64,000 bases of DNA from Zoogloea dura (GTDB taxonomy: Bacteria; Pseudomonadota; Gammaproteobacteria; Burkholderiales; Rhodocyclaceae): positions 275,567-339,566 of the forward strand of contig NZ_JABBGA010000004.1 of NCBI RefSeq assembly GCF_012927165.1. Direction: 5' to 3'. A model generated the notes under the pieces. The model was not told the origin of the DNA. It searched no databases and saw only the letters and a list, made by a program, of their open reading frames with translations. Positions within the stretch are counted from its first letter, which is position 1. Every line of letters begins with the position of its first letter. The position numbers were made by a program, and so were the translations under genes. Shown one piece after another: positions 36,073-45,795 of this stretch.

Positions 36073-36101
36073 TTTACACCCGTTTCGGTGCCGTATATAT
36101 T
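36073..36101 (+). promoter_or_regulatory. Sigma-70-like promoter of the NlpC/P60 gene
   Basis: TTTACA (36073-36078), 17-nt spacer, TATATT (36096-36101). Start of transcription would fall at about 36107-36108, which is the A of the predicted ATG 36108, so the message could be leaderless, unless translation starts elsewhere. Confidence 0.5.
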
Positions 36102-36107
36102 GGCGGG

Positions 36108-36722
36108 ATGCCTATCAAGAAGACGATACTCGGCTTTTTTGTAGCGATCGCGTGCTCCGGCGCGGCATTCGCAGCGGAGCTCCCCCAGTTTCGGGGGGAA
36201 GAGCCTACTCCCCAGCCGTCCATGTTCGAACGCTACACGGAATCCGTCCGTTCACTGGTGGACCGTAGCCTCAACCTGCTCGGCGTACCCTATCGCCTCG
36301 GTGGCACCAGCCCGCTTACCGGCTTCGACTGCAGCGGCTTCGTCGGCAAGGTTTTCGCCGACGCCCTCGGTTTCGGCATGCCCCGCACCGCCAGCGAAAT
36401 GTCCCAGATGGGCGAGAAAGTCAGCATCGCCGAGCTCAAGCCGGGCGACCTGGTGTTCTTCAACACCATGCGACGCGCCTTCTCCCACGTGGGGATCTAC
36501 CTCGGCGACAACCAGTTCGTGCATGCCCCCTCCACGGGCGGTGTGGTTCGCGTCGAAGACATGCGCCTGAGCTATTGGGCTGCCCGCTACGACGGTGCCC
36601 GGCGCGTGCTGCCCGGCACCCAGTTCCCGAGCTCATCCTTTCCCGGCAATGCCTTCCAGGGCGGCTCCTTTCCCAATGCCCCCTTCCCTGGCGCACAGCC
36701 CCGCCCACCCCAGACCAACTGA
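36108..36722 (+). CDS. C40-family NlpC/P60 peptidoglycan hydrolase
   Basis: 204-residue exported hydrolase that cleaves peptidoglycan stem peptides. Signal peptide MPIKKTILGFFVAIACSGAAFA is followed by a short linker and the NlpC/P60 domain from about residue 45. The catalytic Cys75 is in TGFDCSGFV, His127 in FSHVGIYLG and the third polar His139 in VHAPSTGG. The C-terminal 30 residues are a Phe-Pro-Gly rich low-complexity tail. ATG 36108 is chosen because the signal peptide begins there; an upstream extension to 36036 adds unlike sequence. Its promoter is unusually close. Confidence 0.92.
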   Translation: MPIKKTILGFFVAIACSGAAFAAELPQFRGEEPTPQPSMFERYTESVRSLVDRSLNLLGVPYRLGGTSPLTGFDCSGFVGKVFADALGFGMPRTASEMSQMGEKVSIAELKPGDLVFFNTMRRAFSHVGIYLGDNQFVHAPSTGGVVRVEDMRLSYWAARYDGARRVLPGTQFPSSSFPGNAFQGGSFPNAPFPGAQPRPPQTN

Positions 36723-36782
36723 CGTCACGGCCGCCATCCCGCACGCTGACGGCCACCCCGCACACGCCCTCGCACGCCAAGC

Positions 36783-37487
36783 ATGATTCCCTGGCTCGGC
36801 GACACCCCTGCCTTCCCCCCGGTCACCCGCGCCCTGCGTGAGCCCAACGGGCTGCTCGCGGCGGGGGGAACGCTGAACCCCGAATGGCTTCTCGCCGCCT
36901 ATCGGCGCGGCATATTCCCTTGGTTCAACGAAGGCGAACCCATCCTGTGGTGGAGCCCGAACCCCCGCATGGTGGTATTTCCAGACCAGGTCCGGATCAC
37001 CCGGTCACTGCGCAAGACCCTCCGCAACACCCGCTACGAAGTCCGCCTCGACCATGACTTCCCGGCGGTCATCCGCGCCTGTGCAGAACCCCGCGCCGCT
37101 GGCATTGGCACCTGGATCACCGCCGACATCCAGGCGGCCTACATCCGCATGCATCAGCTGGGCTACGCCCACAGCGTCGAGACCTACATGGATGGCGAGC
37201 TGGTCGGCGGCCTCTATGGCATGGCCCTCGGCCAGGCCTTTTTCGGTGAATCCATGTTCAGCCGGCGCACCGACGCATCCAAGATCGCCTTCGCCCACCT
37301 GACGCGCTTCCTTGAGCAACGGAATTTCCGCGTGCTAGATTGTCAAATGACCACGCAGCATCTGGCTTCCCTGGGAGGCAGGGAGATTCCCCGCGAAGCC
37401 TTTTCGAGGCTGCTGGACACACTGACCGGCCAGCACGCGCCCCCGGAGCGCTGGCCGACCGACGGAGCGAACACCCCCTGGACGTAG
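36783..37487 (+). CDS. aat: Leucyl/phenylalanyl-tRNA-protein transferase
   Basis: 234-residue enzyme that adds Leu or Phe from tRNA to N-terminal Arg/Lys proteins, marking them for ClpS-ClpAP degradation. Recognisable by IPWLGDTPAFPPVTRALREPNGLLAAGG-type start, YRRGIFPWF, PILWWSPNPRMVV and GGLYGMALGQAFFGESMFS. ATG 36783. Next to bpt, with only 6 nt between stop and start, so the two branches of the N-degron pathway are one operon with pyrD downstream. Confidence 0.97.
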   Translation: MIPWLGDTPAFPPVTRALREPNGLLAAGGTLNPEWLLAAYRRGIFPWFNEGEPILWWSPNPRMVVFPDQVRITRSLRKTLRNTRYEVRLDHDFPAVIRACAEPRAAGIGTWITADIQAAYIRMHQLGYAHSVETYMDGELVGGLYGMALGQAFFGESMFSRRTDASKIAFAHLTRFLEQRNFRVLDCQMTTQHLASLGGREIPREAFSRLLDTLTGQHAPPERWPTDGANTPWT

Positions 37488-37493
37488 CGCGAC

Positions 37494-38234
37494 ATGCTCA
37501 AGGACTACCCCTACTCCCTGCTGCAGTTCTACGCCACCGCCCCCTACGCGTGCTCCTACCTGCCGGACCGCCAGGCCCGCTCCCAGGTCGCCACCCCCAG
37601 TCACCTGATCGACACCCCGCTGTACAGCGAGCTGGTCCGCACCGGCTTCCGGCGCAGCGGCATCTTCACCTACCGCCCCTATTGCGACACCTGCCGCGCC
37701 TGCGTGCCAGTGCGCATCCCGGTCGACGGCTTCCAGCCCACCCGGAGCCAGCGCCGGGCCTGGGCGGTGCATAGCCGACTGCAGCCGCGGGAGCTGCCCC
37801 TCGAGTTCATCGAAGAGCACTACATGCTCTACCAGCGCTACCAGGCCAGCCGCCATGCCGGCGGCGGCATGGACCAGGACAATCGCGAGCAGTACGCCCA
37901 TTTCCTGCTGCAGAGCCACGTGGACAGCCGCCTCATCGAATTCCGCGAAAACGGCATCCTGCGCATGGTCAGCGTCATCGACTGCCTCACCGACGGCCTG
38001 TCCAGTGTTTACACCTTCTACGACCCGGACATCCGCGGCCCCGGTCTGGGCACCTTCGGGGTGCTCTGGCAGATCGAGGTCTGCCGGGAGCTCAAACTCC
38101 CCTACCTTTACCTGGGCTACTGGATCCGCGACAGCCGCAAGATGGCCTACAAGGCCTTGTTCCGCCCCCTGCAGGGCCGCGTCGGCGGCCAGTGGCAGAC
38201 CCTTTCAGACGCCGACCTGCAACAACTCGACTGA
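37494..38234 (+). CDS. bpt: Aspartate/glutamate leucyltransferase (Ate1-like)
   Basis: 246-residue bacterial member of the arginyl-tRNA transferase family which in bacteria adds leucine to N-terminal Asp or Glu, making N-degrons read by ClpS. It has the N-terminal CDTCRAC cysteine pairs (residues 63-69) with [16 protein letters not shown], and [10 protein letters not shown] and [10 protein letters not shown] motifs near the C-terminus. Length fits. The 6-nt spacing from aat indicates co-translation. Confidence 0.95.
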   Translation: MLKDYPYSLLQFYATAPYACSYLPDRQARSQVATPSHLIDTPLYSELVRTGFRRSGIFTYRPYCDTCRACVPVRIPVDGFQPTRSQRRAWAVHSRLQPRELPLEFIEEHYMLYQRYQASRHAGGGMDQDNREQYAHFLLQSHVDSRLIEFRENGILRMVSVIDCLTDGLSSVYTFYDPDIRGPGLGTFGVLWQIEVCRELKLPYLYLGYWIRDSRKMAYKALFRPLQGRVGGQWQTLSDADLQQLD

Positions 38235-38242
38235 CCCACTCC

Positions 38243-38716
38243 ATGTTCAAGACGATCCGGGGGCTCGCCCTCACGCCCCTCTTCGCCTGGTGCCTGAGCG
38301 CCCACGCCCTGCCCGGCCTCGACGAGCTGCAGTCCGCCCCTCACCGGGACTGGCTGACCCTGTCAGGGGTCTCCCACCACTTCCAGCCCGACCGCCGCGA
38401 CTGGCGGGAAGTGAACCCGGGCTTCGGCTTCGAGCGCGAGTTCAAGGACACCCCCTGGGTGGCCAGCGCCGGCTATTTCCGCAACAGCTACGACAAGAAC
38501 ACCTTTTACGTCGGCGGCCGCTGGATGCCCCTCGAGGCGGGCCCCTTCCGCTTCGGGGCCTTCGGTCTGCTCGCCAGCGGCTACCCCTCCCCCATCCTCG
38601 TCCTGCCCGCCGCCTCGGTCAGCCTCGGCCGCGTCGGCGCTAACCTGGTGGCCCTGCCCAACCTGCCCGGCTACAGCGGCTACCTGGGGCTGCAGATCCG
38701 CATCGCCATCGAGTAA
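38243..38716 (+). CDS. Predicted exported beta-structured protein of unknown function
   Basis: 157-residue protein with a signal peptide (first about 22 residues, to AHA) and a mature domain full of alternating aromatic and polar residues ([37 protein letters not shown]), consistent with a small outer-membrane beta barrel or periplasmic beta sheet. I do not recognise the family with confidence; similar short proteins are known only as hypothetical in related bacteria. Start ATG 38243 follows bpt by 8 nt, so it lies inside the aat-bpt-pyrD run. Confidence 0.6.
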   Translation: MFKTIRGLALTPLFAWCLSAHALPGLDELQSAPHRDWLTLSGVSHHFQPDRRDWREVNPGFGFEREFKDTPWVASAGYFRNSYDKNTFYVGGRWMPLEAGPFRFGAFGLLASGYPSPILVLPAASVSLGRVGANLVALPNLPGYSGYLGLQIRIAIE

Positions 38717-38759
38717 GTACAGGAAAACAAGAGTTTTCCGCACTGCGGTAGAATGGCGG

Positions 38760-39773
38760 ATGCTCTACGAAATCGCTCGTCCCATCCTGTTCTCCCTTGA
38801 CGCGGAGACCGCCCACGAAACCGCCCTGGCCGCCCTCCATGCCGCCGGGCGCCTGCTGCCTGCCGGCAAGCCTCTCGAAGCCCGCCCCGTCGAAGTCATG
38901 GGTCTGCGCTTCCCCAACCGCATCGGTCTCGCCGCCGGCCTCGACAAGAACGGCGAAGCCATCGACGGCCTGGCCCGCATGGGCTTCGGCTTCATCGAGA
39001 TCGGCACCATCACCCCACGCGCCCAGCCCGGCAACCCCAAGCCGCGCATGTTCCGGCTGCCTGAGGTGAAGGGCATCATCAACCGCATGGGCTTCAACAA
39101 CCACGGCATCGATGCCCTCATCGGCAACGTGCAGGCCATGAAGTACCAGGGCATCCTCGGCATCAACATCGGCAAGAACGCCGACACGCCCATCGAAAGG
39201 GCCGCCGACGACTACCTCATCGGTCTCGACAAGGCCTACCCGCTGGCCAGCTACATCACCGTCAACATCTCCTCGCCCAACACCAAGAACCTGCGCCAGC
39301 TGCAGGGCGAGTCCGAGCTCGACGCCCTGCTCGGCCAGCTCAAGGCCCGCCAGGCCCAGCTTGCCGACAAGCACGGCCGCTACGTGCCGATCACCCTCAA
39401 GATCGCCCCCGACCTGGACGACAGCCAGATCACCAACATCGCCGACGCGCTGCGCCGCCACCGTATCGACGCCGTGATCGCCACCAACACCACCCTGGCC
39501 CGCGACAAGGTCCAGGGCGTGCCCTTCGGCGATCAGCAGGGCGGCCTCTCCGGCGCCCCGCTCTTCGAAGCGTCCACCGCGGTGGTCGCCGCCCTGGCCA
39601 AGGCACTGCAGAACGAGTTGCCGATCATCGCTGCCGGCGGTGTGTTCGATGGTCGCCAGGCCCGTGCCAAACTGGAGGCCGGCGCCCGACTGGTGCAGGT
39701 GTACAGCGGCCTGATCTACCGCGGGCCGGCCCTGGTCCGCGAGGCCGTCGCCGAAACCCGCGACTTTGCCTGA
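38760..39773 (+). CDS. pyrD: Dihydroorotate dehydrogenase (quinone), class 2
   Basis: 337-residue membrane-associated flavoenzyme oxidising dihydroorotate to orotate with quinone as acceptor. N-terminal [21 protein letters not shown] is the helical membrane-binding part of class 2 enzymes. FMN and catalytic regions: [59 protein letters not shown] with the catalytic serine, and [21 protein letters not shown]. Immediately after the unknown envelope protein; a 43-nt gap. Confidence 0.98.
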   Translation: MLYEIARPILFSLDAETAHETALAALHAAGRLLPAGKPLEARPVEVMGLRFPNRIGLAAGLDKNGEAIDGLARMGFGFIEIGTITPRAQPGNPKPRMFRLPEVKGIINRMGFNNHGIDALIGNVQAMKYQGILGINIGKNADTPIERAADDYLIGLDKAYPLASYITVNISSPNTKNLRQLQGESELDALLGQLKARQAQLADKHGRYVPITLKIAPDLDDSQITNIADALRRHRIDAVIATNTTLARDKVQGVPFGDQQGGLSGAPLFEASTAVVAALAKALQNELPIIAAGGVFDGRQARAKLEAGARLVQVYSGLIYRGPALVREAVAETRDFA

Positions 39774-39861
39774 TGGCGTGGATGACCCCACTCACGACAG
39801 GCTTGAGCCCCTTCCAGCCGGCGCGAGATAATCCCGCCCTGGCCCTCCCCGCACGGCAAGC

Positions 39862-40446
39862 ATGACAAGCTACCTTTTCGTGATCCTCGGCGCCGTTCTG
39901 GTGAACAACGTCGTCCTGGTCCGCATCCTCGGGCTGTGCCCCTTCATGGGGGTCTCGAAGAAGCTCGACACCGCCGTCGGCATGGGGGCGGCCACCACTT
40001 TCGTGCTCACCCTCGGCTGCGGCACCAGCTACCTGGTGGATCACTACGTGCTGATGCCGGCCGGCGTGGACTACCTGCGCACCCTGGCCTTCATCGTCAT
40101 CATTGCCGCCATCGTGCAGGTCACCGAGCTGGTCATCCAGAAGACCAGTCCCGTCCTGCACCAGGTGCTGGGCATCTACCTGCCCCTCATCACCACCAAC
40201 TGTGCGGTGCTGGGCGTACCGCTGCTCAACGTGGCCCTGCACCACGACCTGCTTGAATCCCTGCTCTTCGGCTTCGGCAGCTCGGTGGGATTCTCCCTGG
40301 TGCTGGTGCTGTTCGCCGGCATCCGCGAGCGCCTGGATGGTGCCGACGTTCCGCAGCCCTTCAAGGGCACCGCCATCGCCATGGTCACCGCCGGCCTGAT
40401 GAGCCTCGCCTTCATGGGCTTCGCTGGCCTCGACAAGTACCACTGA
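39862..40446 (+). CDS. rnfA: Electron transport complex subunit RnfA (RsxA)
   Basis: 194-residue membrane subunit of the Rnf complex, a ferredoxin:NAD+ oxidoreductase or, in gammaproteobacterial Rsx form, an SoxR-reducing complex coupled to ion transport. Six hydrophobic segments; the conserved [25 protein letters not shown] start ([21 protein letters not shown]) and [13 protein letters not shown] are RnfA hallmarks, with a conserved Cys in each half. First gene of rnfABCDGE-nth. Confidence 0.97.
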   Translation: MTSYLFVILGAVLVNNVVLVRILGLCPFMGVSKKLDTAVGMGAATTFVLTLGCGTSYLVDHYVLMPAGVDYLRTLAFIVIIAAIVQVTELVIQKTSPVLHQVLGIYLPLITTNCAVLGVPLLNVALHHDLLESLLFGFGSSVGFSLVLVLFAGIRERLDGADVPQPFKGTAIAMVTAGLMSLAFMGFAGLDKYH

Positions 40447-40455
40447 CGCAGCCCC

Positions 40456-41007
40456 ATGCTCACCGCCATCCTCATCATGACCGGCATCGCCCTCGTCCTC
40501 GGGGCGGTGCTGGGCTTCGCCTCAATCAAGTTCAAGGTCGAGGGCGACCCGCTGGTGGACCAGATCGACGCCATCCTGCCGCAGACCCAGTGCGGCCAGT
40601 GCGGCTTCCCGGGCTGCCGCCCCTACGCCACGGCCATCGCCGGCGGCGAGGCGGAGATCAACCAGTGCCCCCCCGGCGGCGAGGAGGGCATCCGCAAGCT
40701 GGCCGACCTGCTCGGCCGCGAGTTCAAGCCCCTCTCCGAGGAGCACGGCGTCGAGAAGCCCAAGTCTGTCGCCGTCATCGACGAGGCGACCTGCATCGGC
40801 TGCACCCTGTGCATCCAGGCCTGCCCGGTGGACGCCATCGTCGGCGCTGCCAAGCAGATGCACACCATCATCGCCGCCGACTGCACCGGCTGCGAGCTAT
40901 GCCTCGCCCCCTGCCCGGTGGACTGCATCTCCATGGAGCCCATCGCCGAGACGGTGGACACCTGGAAGTGGCGCTACCCGGTCTTTGCGATCAAGCAGAC
41001 CGCCTGA
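40456..41007 (+). CDS. rnfB: Electron transport complex subunit RnfB (RsxB)
   Basis: 183-residue iron-sulfur subunit. An N-terminal helix (residues 1-25) anchors it, followed by a [4Fe-4S] domain [13 protein letters not shown] (with a later Cys in INQCPPGG) and two ferredoxin-type clusters [14 protein letters not shown] and [14 protein letters not shown]. Accepts electrons from the donor and passes them to the Rnf core. Begins 9 nt after rnfA. Confidence 0.97.
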   Translation: MLTAILIMTGIALVLGAVLGFASIKFKVEGDPLVDQIDAILPQTQCGQCGFPGCRPYATAIAGGEAEINQCPPGGEEGIRKLADLLGREFKPLSEEHGVEKPKSVAVIDEATCIGCTLCIQACPVDAIVGAAKQMHTIIAADCTGCELCLAPCPVDCISMEPIAETVDTWKWRYPVFAIKQTA

Positions 41008-41016
41008 CTACCGATC

Positions 41017-42720
41017 ATGCTGCGCAAACTCTTCAGCTTCCATGGCGGCGTCAAGCCCGCCCCCCACAAGGATCAATCGACCCTCGCCCCGATCGCCTCC
41101 GTGCCCCTGCCGGAACGCCTGGTGATCCCGCTCCACCAGTCTGTCGGCGGGCACCCGCGGCCGCTGGTCCAGCCGGGCGAGCGGGTCTTCAAAGGGCAGC
41201 GCATCGGCGGAGCTGACGGATCGCTGTCGTCCGCCGTACACGCCTCCACCTCCGGCCTGGTGCGCGACATCGTGCCGGCTGTCATGCCCCACACCTCCGG
41301 CCTGACCACCCTATCAGTGGTCATCGAACCGGACGGAGAAGACCGCTGGGGCGAGCTGGACCGGGTCAACTTCCGCAGCACGCCCCCTGACGAACTGCGC
41401 GACTTCCTGCGCGACGCCGGCATCGTGGGCCTGGGCGGTGCCGTCTTCCCCAGCCACCTCAAGCTCAAGCCCGGCAAGGAAGGCAGCCTGCAGACCCTGG
41501 TGATCAATGGCGCCGAGTGCGAGCCCTTCATCACCTGTGACGACATGCTGATGCGCGAGCGCGCCGGCGACATGCTCAAGGGCATCATCGCCATGCGCCA
41601 CATGCTGCAGGCCCGCGAAGTCCTGATCGGCATTGAGGACAACAAGCCGCAGGCCATCGCGGCCGTGCAATCCGCCATCGCCGCGAGTGGCGAGACCGGC
41701 ATCGAGGCGGTGGCCATCCCCACCCGCTACCCGGCCGGCGGCGCCAAGCAACTGATCCGTGTGCTCACCGGCATCGAAGTGCCCCACGGGCGCCGCTCCA
41801 CCGACTTCGGCGTGCAGTGCTTCAACGTGGGCACCGCCTACAGCATCTTCGAAGCACTGGAGCGAGGCCGGCCCCTGATCTCGCGCATCGTCACGGTCGC
41901 GGGCAACGTGGACGCTCCACGCAACTACGAAGTGTTGATCGGCACCCCGATGGATCACGTCGTGCGCCTGGCCGGCGCCCGCGCCGGCACCGACCGCTAC
42001 ATCATGGGCGGCCCGATGATGGGCGCCCGCATGCCAGCCTTCGACGTGCCCGTGGTCAAGGCCACCAACTGCATCCTGGTCGGCAGCCCCGCCCTCTTCC
42101 CGCCGCCGCCGCCCGAGATGCCCTGCATCCGCTGCGGCGAATGCGCCAAGGCCTGCCCGGCAGACCTGGCGCCCTTCGAGATGTACTGGCACTCCCGCGC
42201 CAAGAATTTCGGCAAGGCCCAGGAATACCACCTCTTCGACTGCATCGAATGCGGCTGCTGCAGCTTCGTGTGCCCCTCCCACATTCCCCTGGTGGACTAC
42301 TTCCGCTTCTCCAAAAGCGAGATCTGGGCCCGGGAGCGGGAGAAGGAGGCGGCCGACACCGCCCGCGACCGCTTCGAGTTCAAGAACTTCCGTCAGGAGC
42401 GGGAAAAGCAGGAGAAGGCCGAGAAGCTCGCCGCCAAGGCCGCTGCCACCCGCGAGAAGGTCGGTGCCGATGGCAGCGCTGCGGCCGCGAGCAGCAGCAC
42501 GGCGCCGGCCAAGCCCTCCGGCGACGACGCCAAGCGTGCCCTGATCGAAGCCGCCATGGAAAAGGCCCGCCAGCAAAAGGCTCAGATACAGCCCAAGAAC
42601 ACCGACGCGGCCAACCCGGCCGTGCAGGCCGAGATTGCCGCCATCGAGGCACGCCGCCAGGTTTCCGCCACAAACCCGACGGATGCGCCCCCTGATGGCC
42701 CCCCCTCCAGCGGGGCCTGA
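41017..42720 (+). CDS. rnfC: Electron transport complex subunit RnfC (RsxC)
   Basis: 567-residue peripheral subunit that carries the NADH/FMN-binding site and two [4Fe-4S] clusters. The N-terminal part has GGAVFPSHLKLKPG and NGAECEPFITCDD; clusters are CIRCGECAKACP and CIECGCCSFVCP near residues 370-425. Beyond the globular part (after about 440) a charged, Ala/Lys/Glu-rich coil extends 125 residues, as in many RnfC proteins. Member of the rnfABCDGE operon. Confidence 0.97.
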   Translation: MLRKLFSFHGGVKPAPHKDQSTLAPIASVPLPERLVIPLHQSVGGHPRPLVQPGERVFKGQRIGGADGSLSSAVHASTSGLVRDIVPAVMPHTSGLTTLSVVIEPDGEDRWGELDRVNFRSTPPDELRDFLRDAGIVGLGGAVFPSHLKLKPGKEGSLQTLVINGAECEPFITCDDMLMRERAGDMLKGIIAMRHMLQAREVLIGIEDNKPQAIAAVQSAIAASGETGIEAVAIPTRYPAGGAKQLIRVLTGIEVPHGRRSTDFGVQCFNVGTAYSIFEALERGRPLISRIVTVAGNVDAPRNYEVLIGTPMDHVVRLAGARAGTDRYIMGGPMMGARMPAFDVPVVKATNCILVGSPALFPPPPPEMPCIRCGECAKACPADLAPFEMYWHSRAKNFGKAQEYHLFDCIECGCCSFVCPSHIPLVDYFRFSKSEIWAREREKEAADTARDRFEFKNFRQEREKQEKAEKLAAKAAATREKVGADGSAAAASSSTAPAKPSGDDAKRALIEAAMEKARQQKAQIQPKNTDAANPAVQAEIAAIEARRQVSATNPTDAPPDGPPSSGA

Positions 42721-42732
42721 TTCCTCCAGCCC

Positions 42733-43755
42733 ATGATCAACTCCCCCTTCGTCCGCAAGCCGGCCAGCGTCCAGAGCGTCATGCTCCAGGTGCTGCTCGC
42801 CCTCGTACCCGGCATTGCCGCCTACGCCTGGTTCTTCGGCCCCGGCATCCTGGTGCAGATCGCCCTCGCCACGGCCGCAGCCCTGGTCGGCGAGGCCGCC
42901 GTGCTGGCCGTCCGCGGCAAGCCCGTGGCGCTGTTCCTGGGCGACCTGTCGGCCATCGTCACCGCCTGGCTGATCGCCCTGACCTTCCCGCCCATCGCCC
43001 CCTGGTGGCTCACCGTCACGGGCACCTTGCTGGCCATCGTGATCGTCAAGCAGCTCTACGGCGGACTCGGCCAGAACCCGTTCAACCCGGCCATGGCGGC
43101 TTTCTGCCTGATGATCGTCGCCTACCCGGCGCTCATGTCCCAGTGGCCGGCGGCCGGCCAGCTCGATGCCCGGACCCAGCTCGACCTCATCTTCGGCGGC
43201 GCCCGCCAAATCGATGCGATCACCGGCGCCACGCCGCTCGACGCTCTCCGCACGGCCCTGCGCAGTGCCGCCGACCCCGCCTCGACCCTGCATGGCCTGC
43301 GTGCCGCGCAACTGATGGACGGCCCGGCCTTCGGCCTGATCGGCGGCCATGGCGGCGAATGGGTCGCCCTCGGCTACCTGGTCGGCGGCCTGTGGCTACT
43401 GCAGCGGCGCATCATCACCTGGCACATTCCGGTCGCCTTCTGCGCGGCCCTGTTCGCCGCCGCAGGCCTGCTGTGGGCGCTCAAGCCCGAGGGTTTCGCC
43501 TCGCCCCTGTTCCACCTGGCCTCGGGCGGCACCATGCTTGGCGCCTTCTTCATCCTCACCGACCCCGTCTCCGGGGCCACCACCGCCCGCGGCAAGCTGC
43601 TGTTCGCGGCCGGTGCGGCCATCTTCACCTACGTGATCCGGGTCTTCGGCGCCTATCCCGACGGCATCGCCTTCGCCACCCTGCTGATGAACATCTGCGT
43701 GCCCCTGATCGACATGAAGACCCAGGCACCGGTCTTCGGCCACAAGAAGGACTGA
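42733..43755 (+). CDS. rnfD: Electron transport complex subunit RnfD (RsxD)
   Basis: 340-residue integral membrane flavoprotein subunit with about nine hydrophobic segments. Conserved GGLGQNPFNPAMAAFCLMIVAYP and ITGATPLD, the latter containing the Thr that carries covalently bound FMN in related NqrB/RnfD proteins. Ends with the TDPVSGATTARGKLLFAAGAA region. Follows rnfC by 12 nt. Confidence 0.96.
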   Translation: MINSPFVRKPASVQSVMLQVLLALVPGIAAYAWFFGPGILVQIALATAAALVGEAAVLAVRGKPVALFLGDLSAIVTAWLIALTFPPIAPWWLTVTGTLLAIVIVKQLYGGLGQNPFNPAMAAFCLMIVAYPALMSQWPAAGQLDARTQLDLIFGGARQIDAITGATPLDALRTALRSAADPASTLHGLRAAQLMDGPAFGLIGGHGGEWVALGYLVGGLWLLQRRIITWHIPVAFCAALFAAAGLLWALKPEGFASPLFHLASGGTMLGAFFILTDPVSGATTARGKLLFAAGAAIFTYVIRVFGAYPDGIAFATLLMNICVPLIDMKTQAPVFGHKKD

Positions 43756-43762
43756 ACAGGCG

Positions 43763-44416
43763 ATGAGCGAACCCACAGCCCTCGGCCTGTCCGCCCGCAC
43801 CGGCGTGGTCATGGTGGCCTTCACCGTCGTGTTCACCGCGATGATGGCCTTCACCCACGAGGCCACCCGTGAGCAGATCGCCGCCTCGGCAACCGAAGAG
43901 AAGATGAAGCTGGTCTCCGAGGTGCTGCCCGCCGGCCGCTACGACAACGCCCTGCTGGACGACTACGTCAGCCTCGGCCCGACCCGTGAACTGGGTCTTG
44001 ACGAAGGCGGGCGCATCTACCGCGCCCGCAAGGCCGGCCAGCCGGCCGCCCTGCTCATCGAGGCCACCGCCCCCGACGGCTACAGCGGCCGCATCGAGCT
44101 GATCATCGCAGTCGCGGCCGACGGCGCGGTGTCCGGCGTGCGGGCCGTCAGCCACCGGGAAACACCGGGCCTCGGCGACTACATCGACCCGCGCAAGGAC
44201 AAGGACAAACGCAGCCCCTGGATCACCCAGTTCGCCGACCTCAAGGCCGCCGACATCCCGGACTGCAAGGTGAAGAAGGACGGCGGCCGGATCAGCTATC
44301 ACACCGGCGCCACCATCAGCGCCCGCGCGGTGACCAATGCCGTGGCGCGGGCCGCCCGCTTTGCCGCCGACCACCAGGACCGCCTGTTCGCCGCCCGCCC
44401 CGGCGACACCTTCTGA
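43763..44416 (+). CDS. rnfG: Electron transport complex subunit RnfG (RsxG)
   Basis: 217-residue membrane-anchored periplasmic flavoprotein. One N-terminal transmembrane helix (residues 12-32), then a domain with RKAGQPAALLIEATAPDGYSG and HRETPGLGDYID. The flavin attachment motif TGATIS lies near residue 181, and its last position is Ser rather than the commoner Thr, which the consensus allows. Part of rnfABCDGE. Confidence 0.95.
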   Translation: MSEPTALGLSARTGVVMVAFTVVFTAMMAFTHEATREQIAASATEEKMKLVSEVLPAGRYDNALLDDYVSLGPTRELGLDEGGRIYRARKAGQPAALLIEATAPDGYSGRIELIIAVAADGAVSGVRAVSHRETPGLGDYIDPRKDKDKRSPWITQFADLKAADIPDCKVKKDGGRISYHTGATISARAVTNAVARAARFAADHQDRLFAARPGDTF

Positions 44417-44429
44417 CCGGAGCCCTGCC

Positions 44430-45140
44430 ATGGATCTGAAAACCTGTCGCGAGATTGCCTGGAACGGCATCTGGAAGCAGAACACCGGGATCGTGCAGAT
44501 CCTCGGCCTGTGCCCCATCCTGGCCATCAGCACCAACGTGGTGAACGCGGTCAGCCTGGGCCTGGCCACCATCCTGGTGATGGCCCTCTCCAACCTGACC
44601 ATCGCCGCGCTGCGCAACTTCATCCCCTACGAGATCCGCATCCCGGTGTTCATCCTGATCATCGCCGCGCTGGTCACGGTAGTGGACCTGTCCTTCAATG
44701 CCTGGCTGCACGAGCTCTACCTGGTGCTGGGGATCTTCATTCCCCTGATCGTCACCAACTGCATCGTGCTGGCCCGGGTCGAGGCCTTTGCCGCCAAGAA
44801 CGAGCCCATCGGCTCGACCATCGACGGCATCGCCATGGGCATCGGCCTGACCCTGGTGCTGGCGGTGCTCGGCGCCATTCGCGAAGTGGTCGGCAGCGGC
44901 ACCCTGTTCTCGGGCATCGAGATGATCTTCCCGTCGGCGCAGGGCATCGTGCTGTTCGGCGACGACTATCCCGGTTTCCTGGTGGCCGTGCTGCCCCCCG
45001 GCGCCTTCATCGCCCTCGGTTTCCTGATCGCCGGCCGCAACTGGCTGGAGGCCCGCAAGCAGGCCCGCGCCCGCCTGCAGCCGCCGCCTCCGGCCACTCC
45101 GGCCGACACCGCGGCCAACGACGCCGCCGAGCCCGCCTGA
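44430..45140 (+). CDS. rnfE: Electron transport complex subunit RnfE (RsxE)
   Basis: 236-residue membrane subunit homologous to RnfA. Conserved NTGIVQILGLCPILAIS near the start and LGIFIPLIVTNCIVLARVEAFA in the middle, each with a cysteine. Six hydrophobic segments, then a 35-residue basic/Ala-Pro tail (QARARLQPPPPATPADTAAND). ATG 44430 is chosen. Its stop overlaps the nth start (TGATG). Confidence 0.97.
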   Translation: MDLKTCREIAWNGIWKQNTGIVQILGLCPILAISTNVVNAVSLGLATILVMALSNLTIAALRNFIPYEIRIPVFILIIAALVTVVDLSFNAWLHELYLVLGIFIPLIVTNCIVLARVEAFAAKNEPIGSTIDGIAMGIGLTLVLAVLGAIREVVGSGTLFSGIEMIFPSAQGIVLFGDDYPGFLVAVLPPGAFIALGFLIAGRNWLEARKQARARLQPPPPATPADTAANDAAEPA

Positions 45141-45781
45141 TGGCCGACATGCGCCTGGCCAGCGTGGCCGAAGCCTTCCGCCGTCTGCGGGACGCCAACC
45201 CAACCCCTACCACCGAGCTGGAATACGGCTCGCCCTACCAGTTGCTGGTGGCCGTGGTGCTGTCCGCCCAGGCCACCGACAAGGGCGTCAACATCGCCAC
45301 CCGCAAGCTCTTCGCCCTCGCCCCCAGCCCGGAAGCCATGGTGGATCTGGGTGAGGAAGGCATCTCCGAACAGATCAAGACCATCGGCCTGTTCCGCAAC
45401 AAGGCAAAGAACACCCTGGCCCTGTCGCGCCAGTTGCTGGAGCTGCATGGTGGCGAGGTGCCCAACGACCGCGAGGCCCTCGAGGCCCTGCCCGGCGTCG
45501 GCCGCAAGACCGCCAACGTGGTGCTCAACACCATTTTCGGCGAGCCCACCATGGCCGTGGACACCCACATCTTCCGCCTCGCCAACCGCACCGGGCTGGC
45601 CCCCGGCAAGGATGTGCTGGAGGTGGAGAAGCGCCTGGTGCGCCGCATCCCCAAGGAATTCATGCGTGACGCCCATCACTGGCTGATCCTCCACGGCCGC
45701 TACGTGTGCATCGCCCGCAAGCCCAAGTGCGGCGAATGCCTCATCCGCGACCTGTGCCTCTACCGCGACAAGACGGAATAA
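45140..45781 (+). CDS. nth: Endonuclease III
   Basis: 213-residue base-excision repair glycosylase/AP lyase for oxidised pyrimidines. Helix-hairpin-helix LPGVGRKTANVVLN holds the catalytic Lys, VDTHIFRLANRTG the catalytic Asp, and CIARKPKCGECLIRDLC (C-X6-C-X2-C-X5-C) binds a [4Fe-4S] cluster. It starts at the overlapping TGATG after rnfE, so it is in the rnf operon as in E. coli rsxABCDGE-nth. Confidence 0.98.
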   Translation: MADMRLASVAEAFRRLRDANPTPTTELEYGSPYQLLVAVVLSAQATDKGVNIATRKLFALAPSPEAMVDLGEEGISEQIKTIGLFRNKAKNTLALSRQLLELHGGEVPNDREALEALPGVGRKTANVVLNTIFGEPTMAVDTHIFRLANRTGLAPGKDVLEVEKRLVRRIPKEFMRDAHHWLILHGRYVCIARKPKCGECLIRDLCLYRDKTE

Positions 45782-45795
45782 GGAAACCCGACCCC

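Noticed and set aside
41314..43350. Minus-strand open frame of 678 codons opposite rnfC and rnfD
   Set aside because: Antisense shadow of the Rnf genes; no domain or plausible start.
39862..45140. Rnf genes as part of a nitrogen-fixation cluster
   Set aside because: No nif, fdx or fix gene is nearby; the nth gene at the end is the arrangement of the SoxR-reducing rsx operon.
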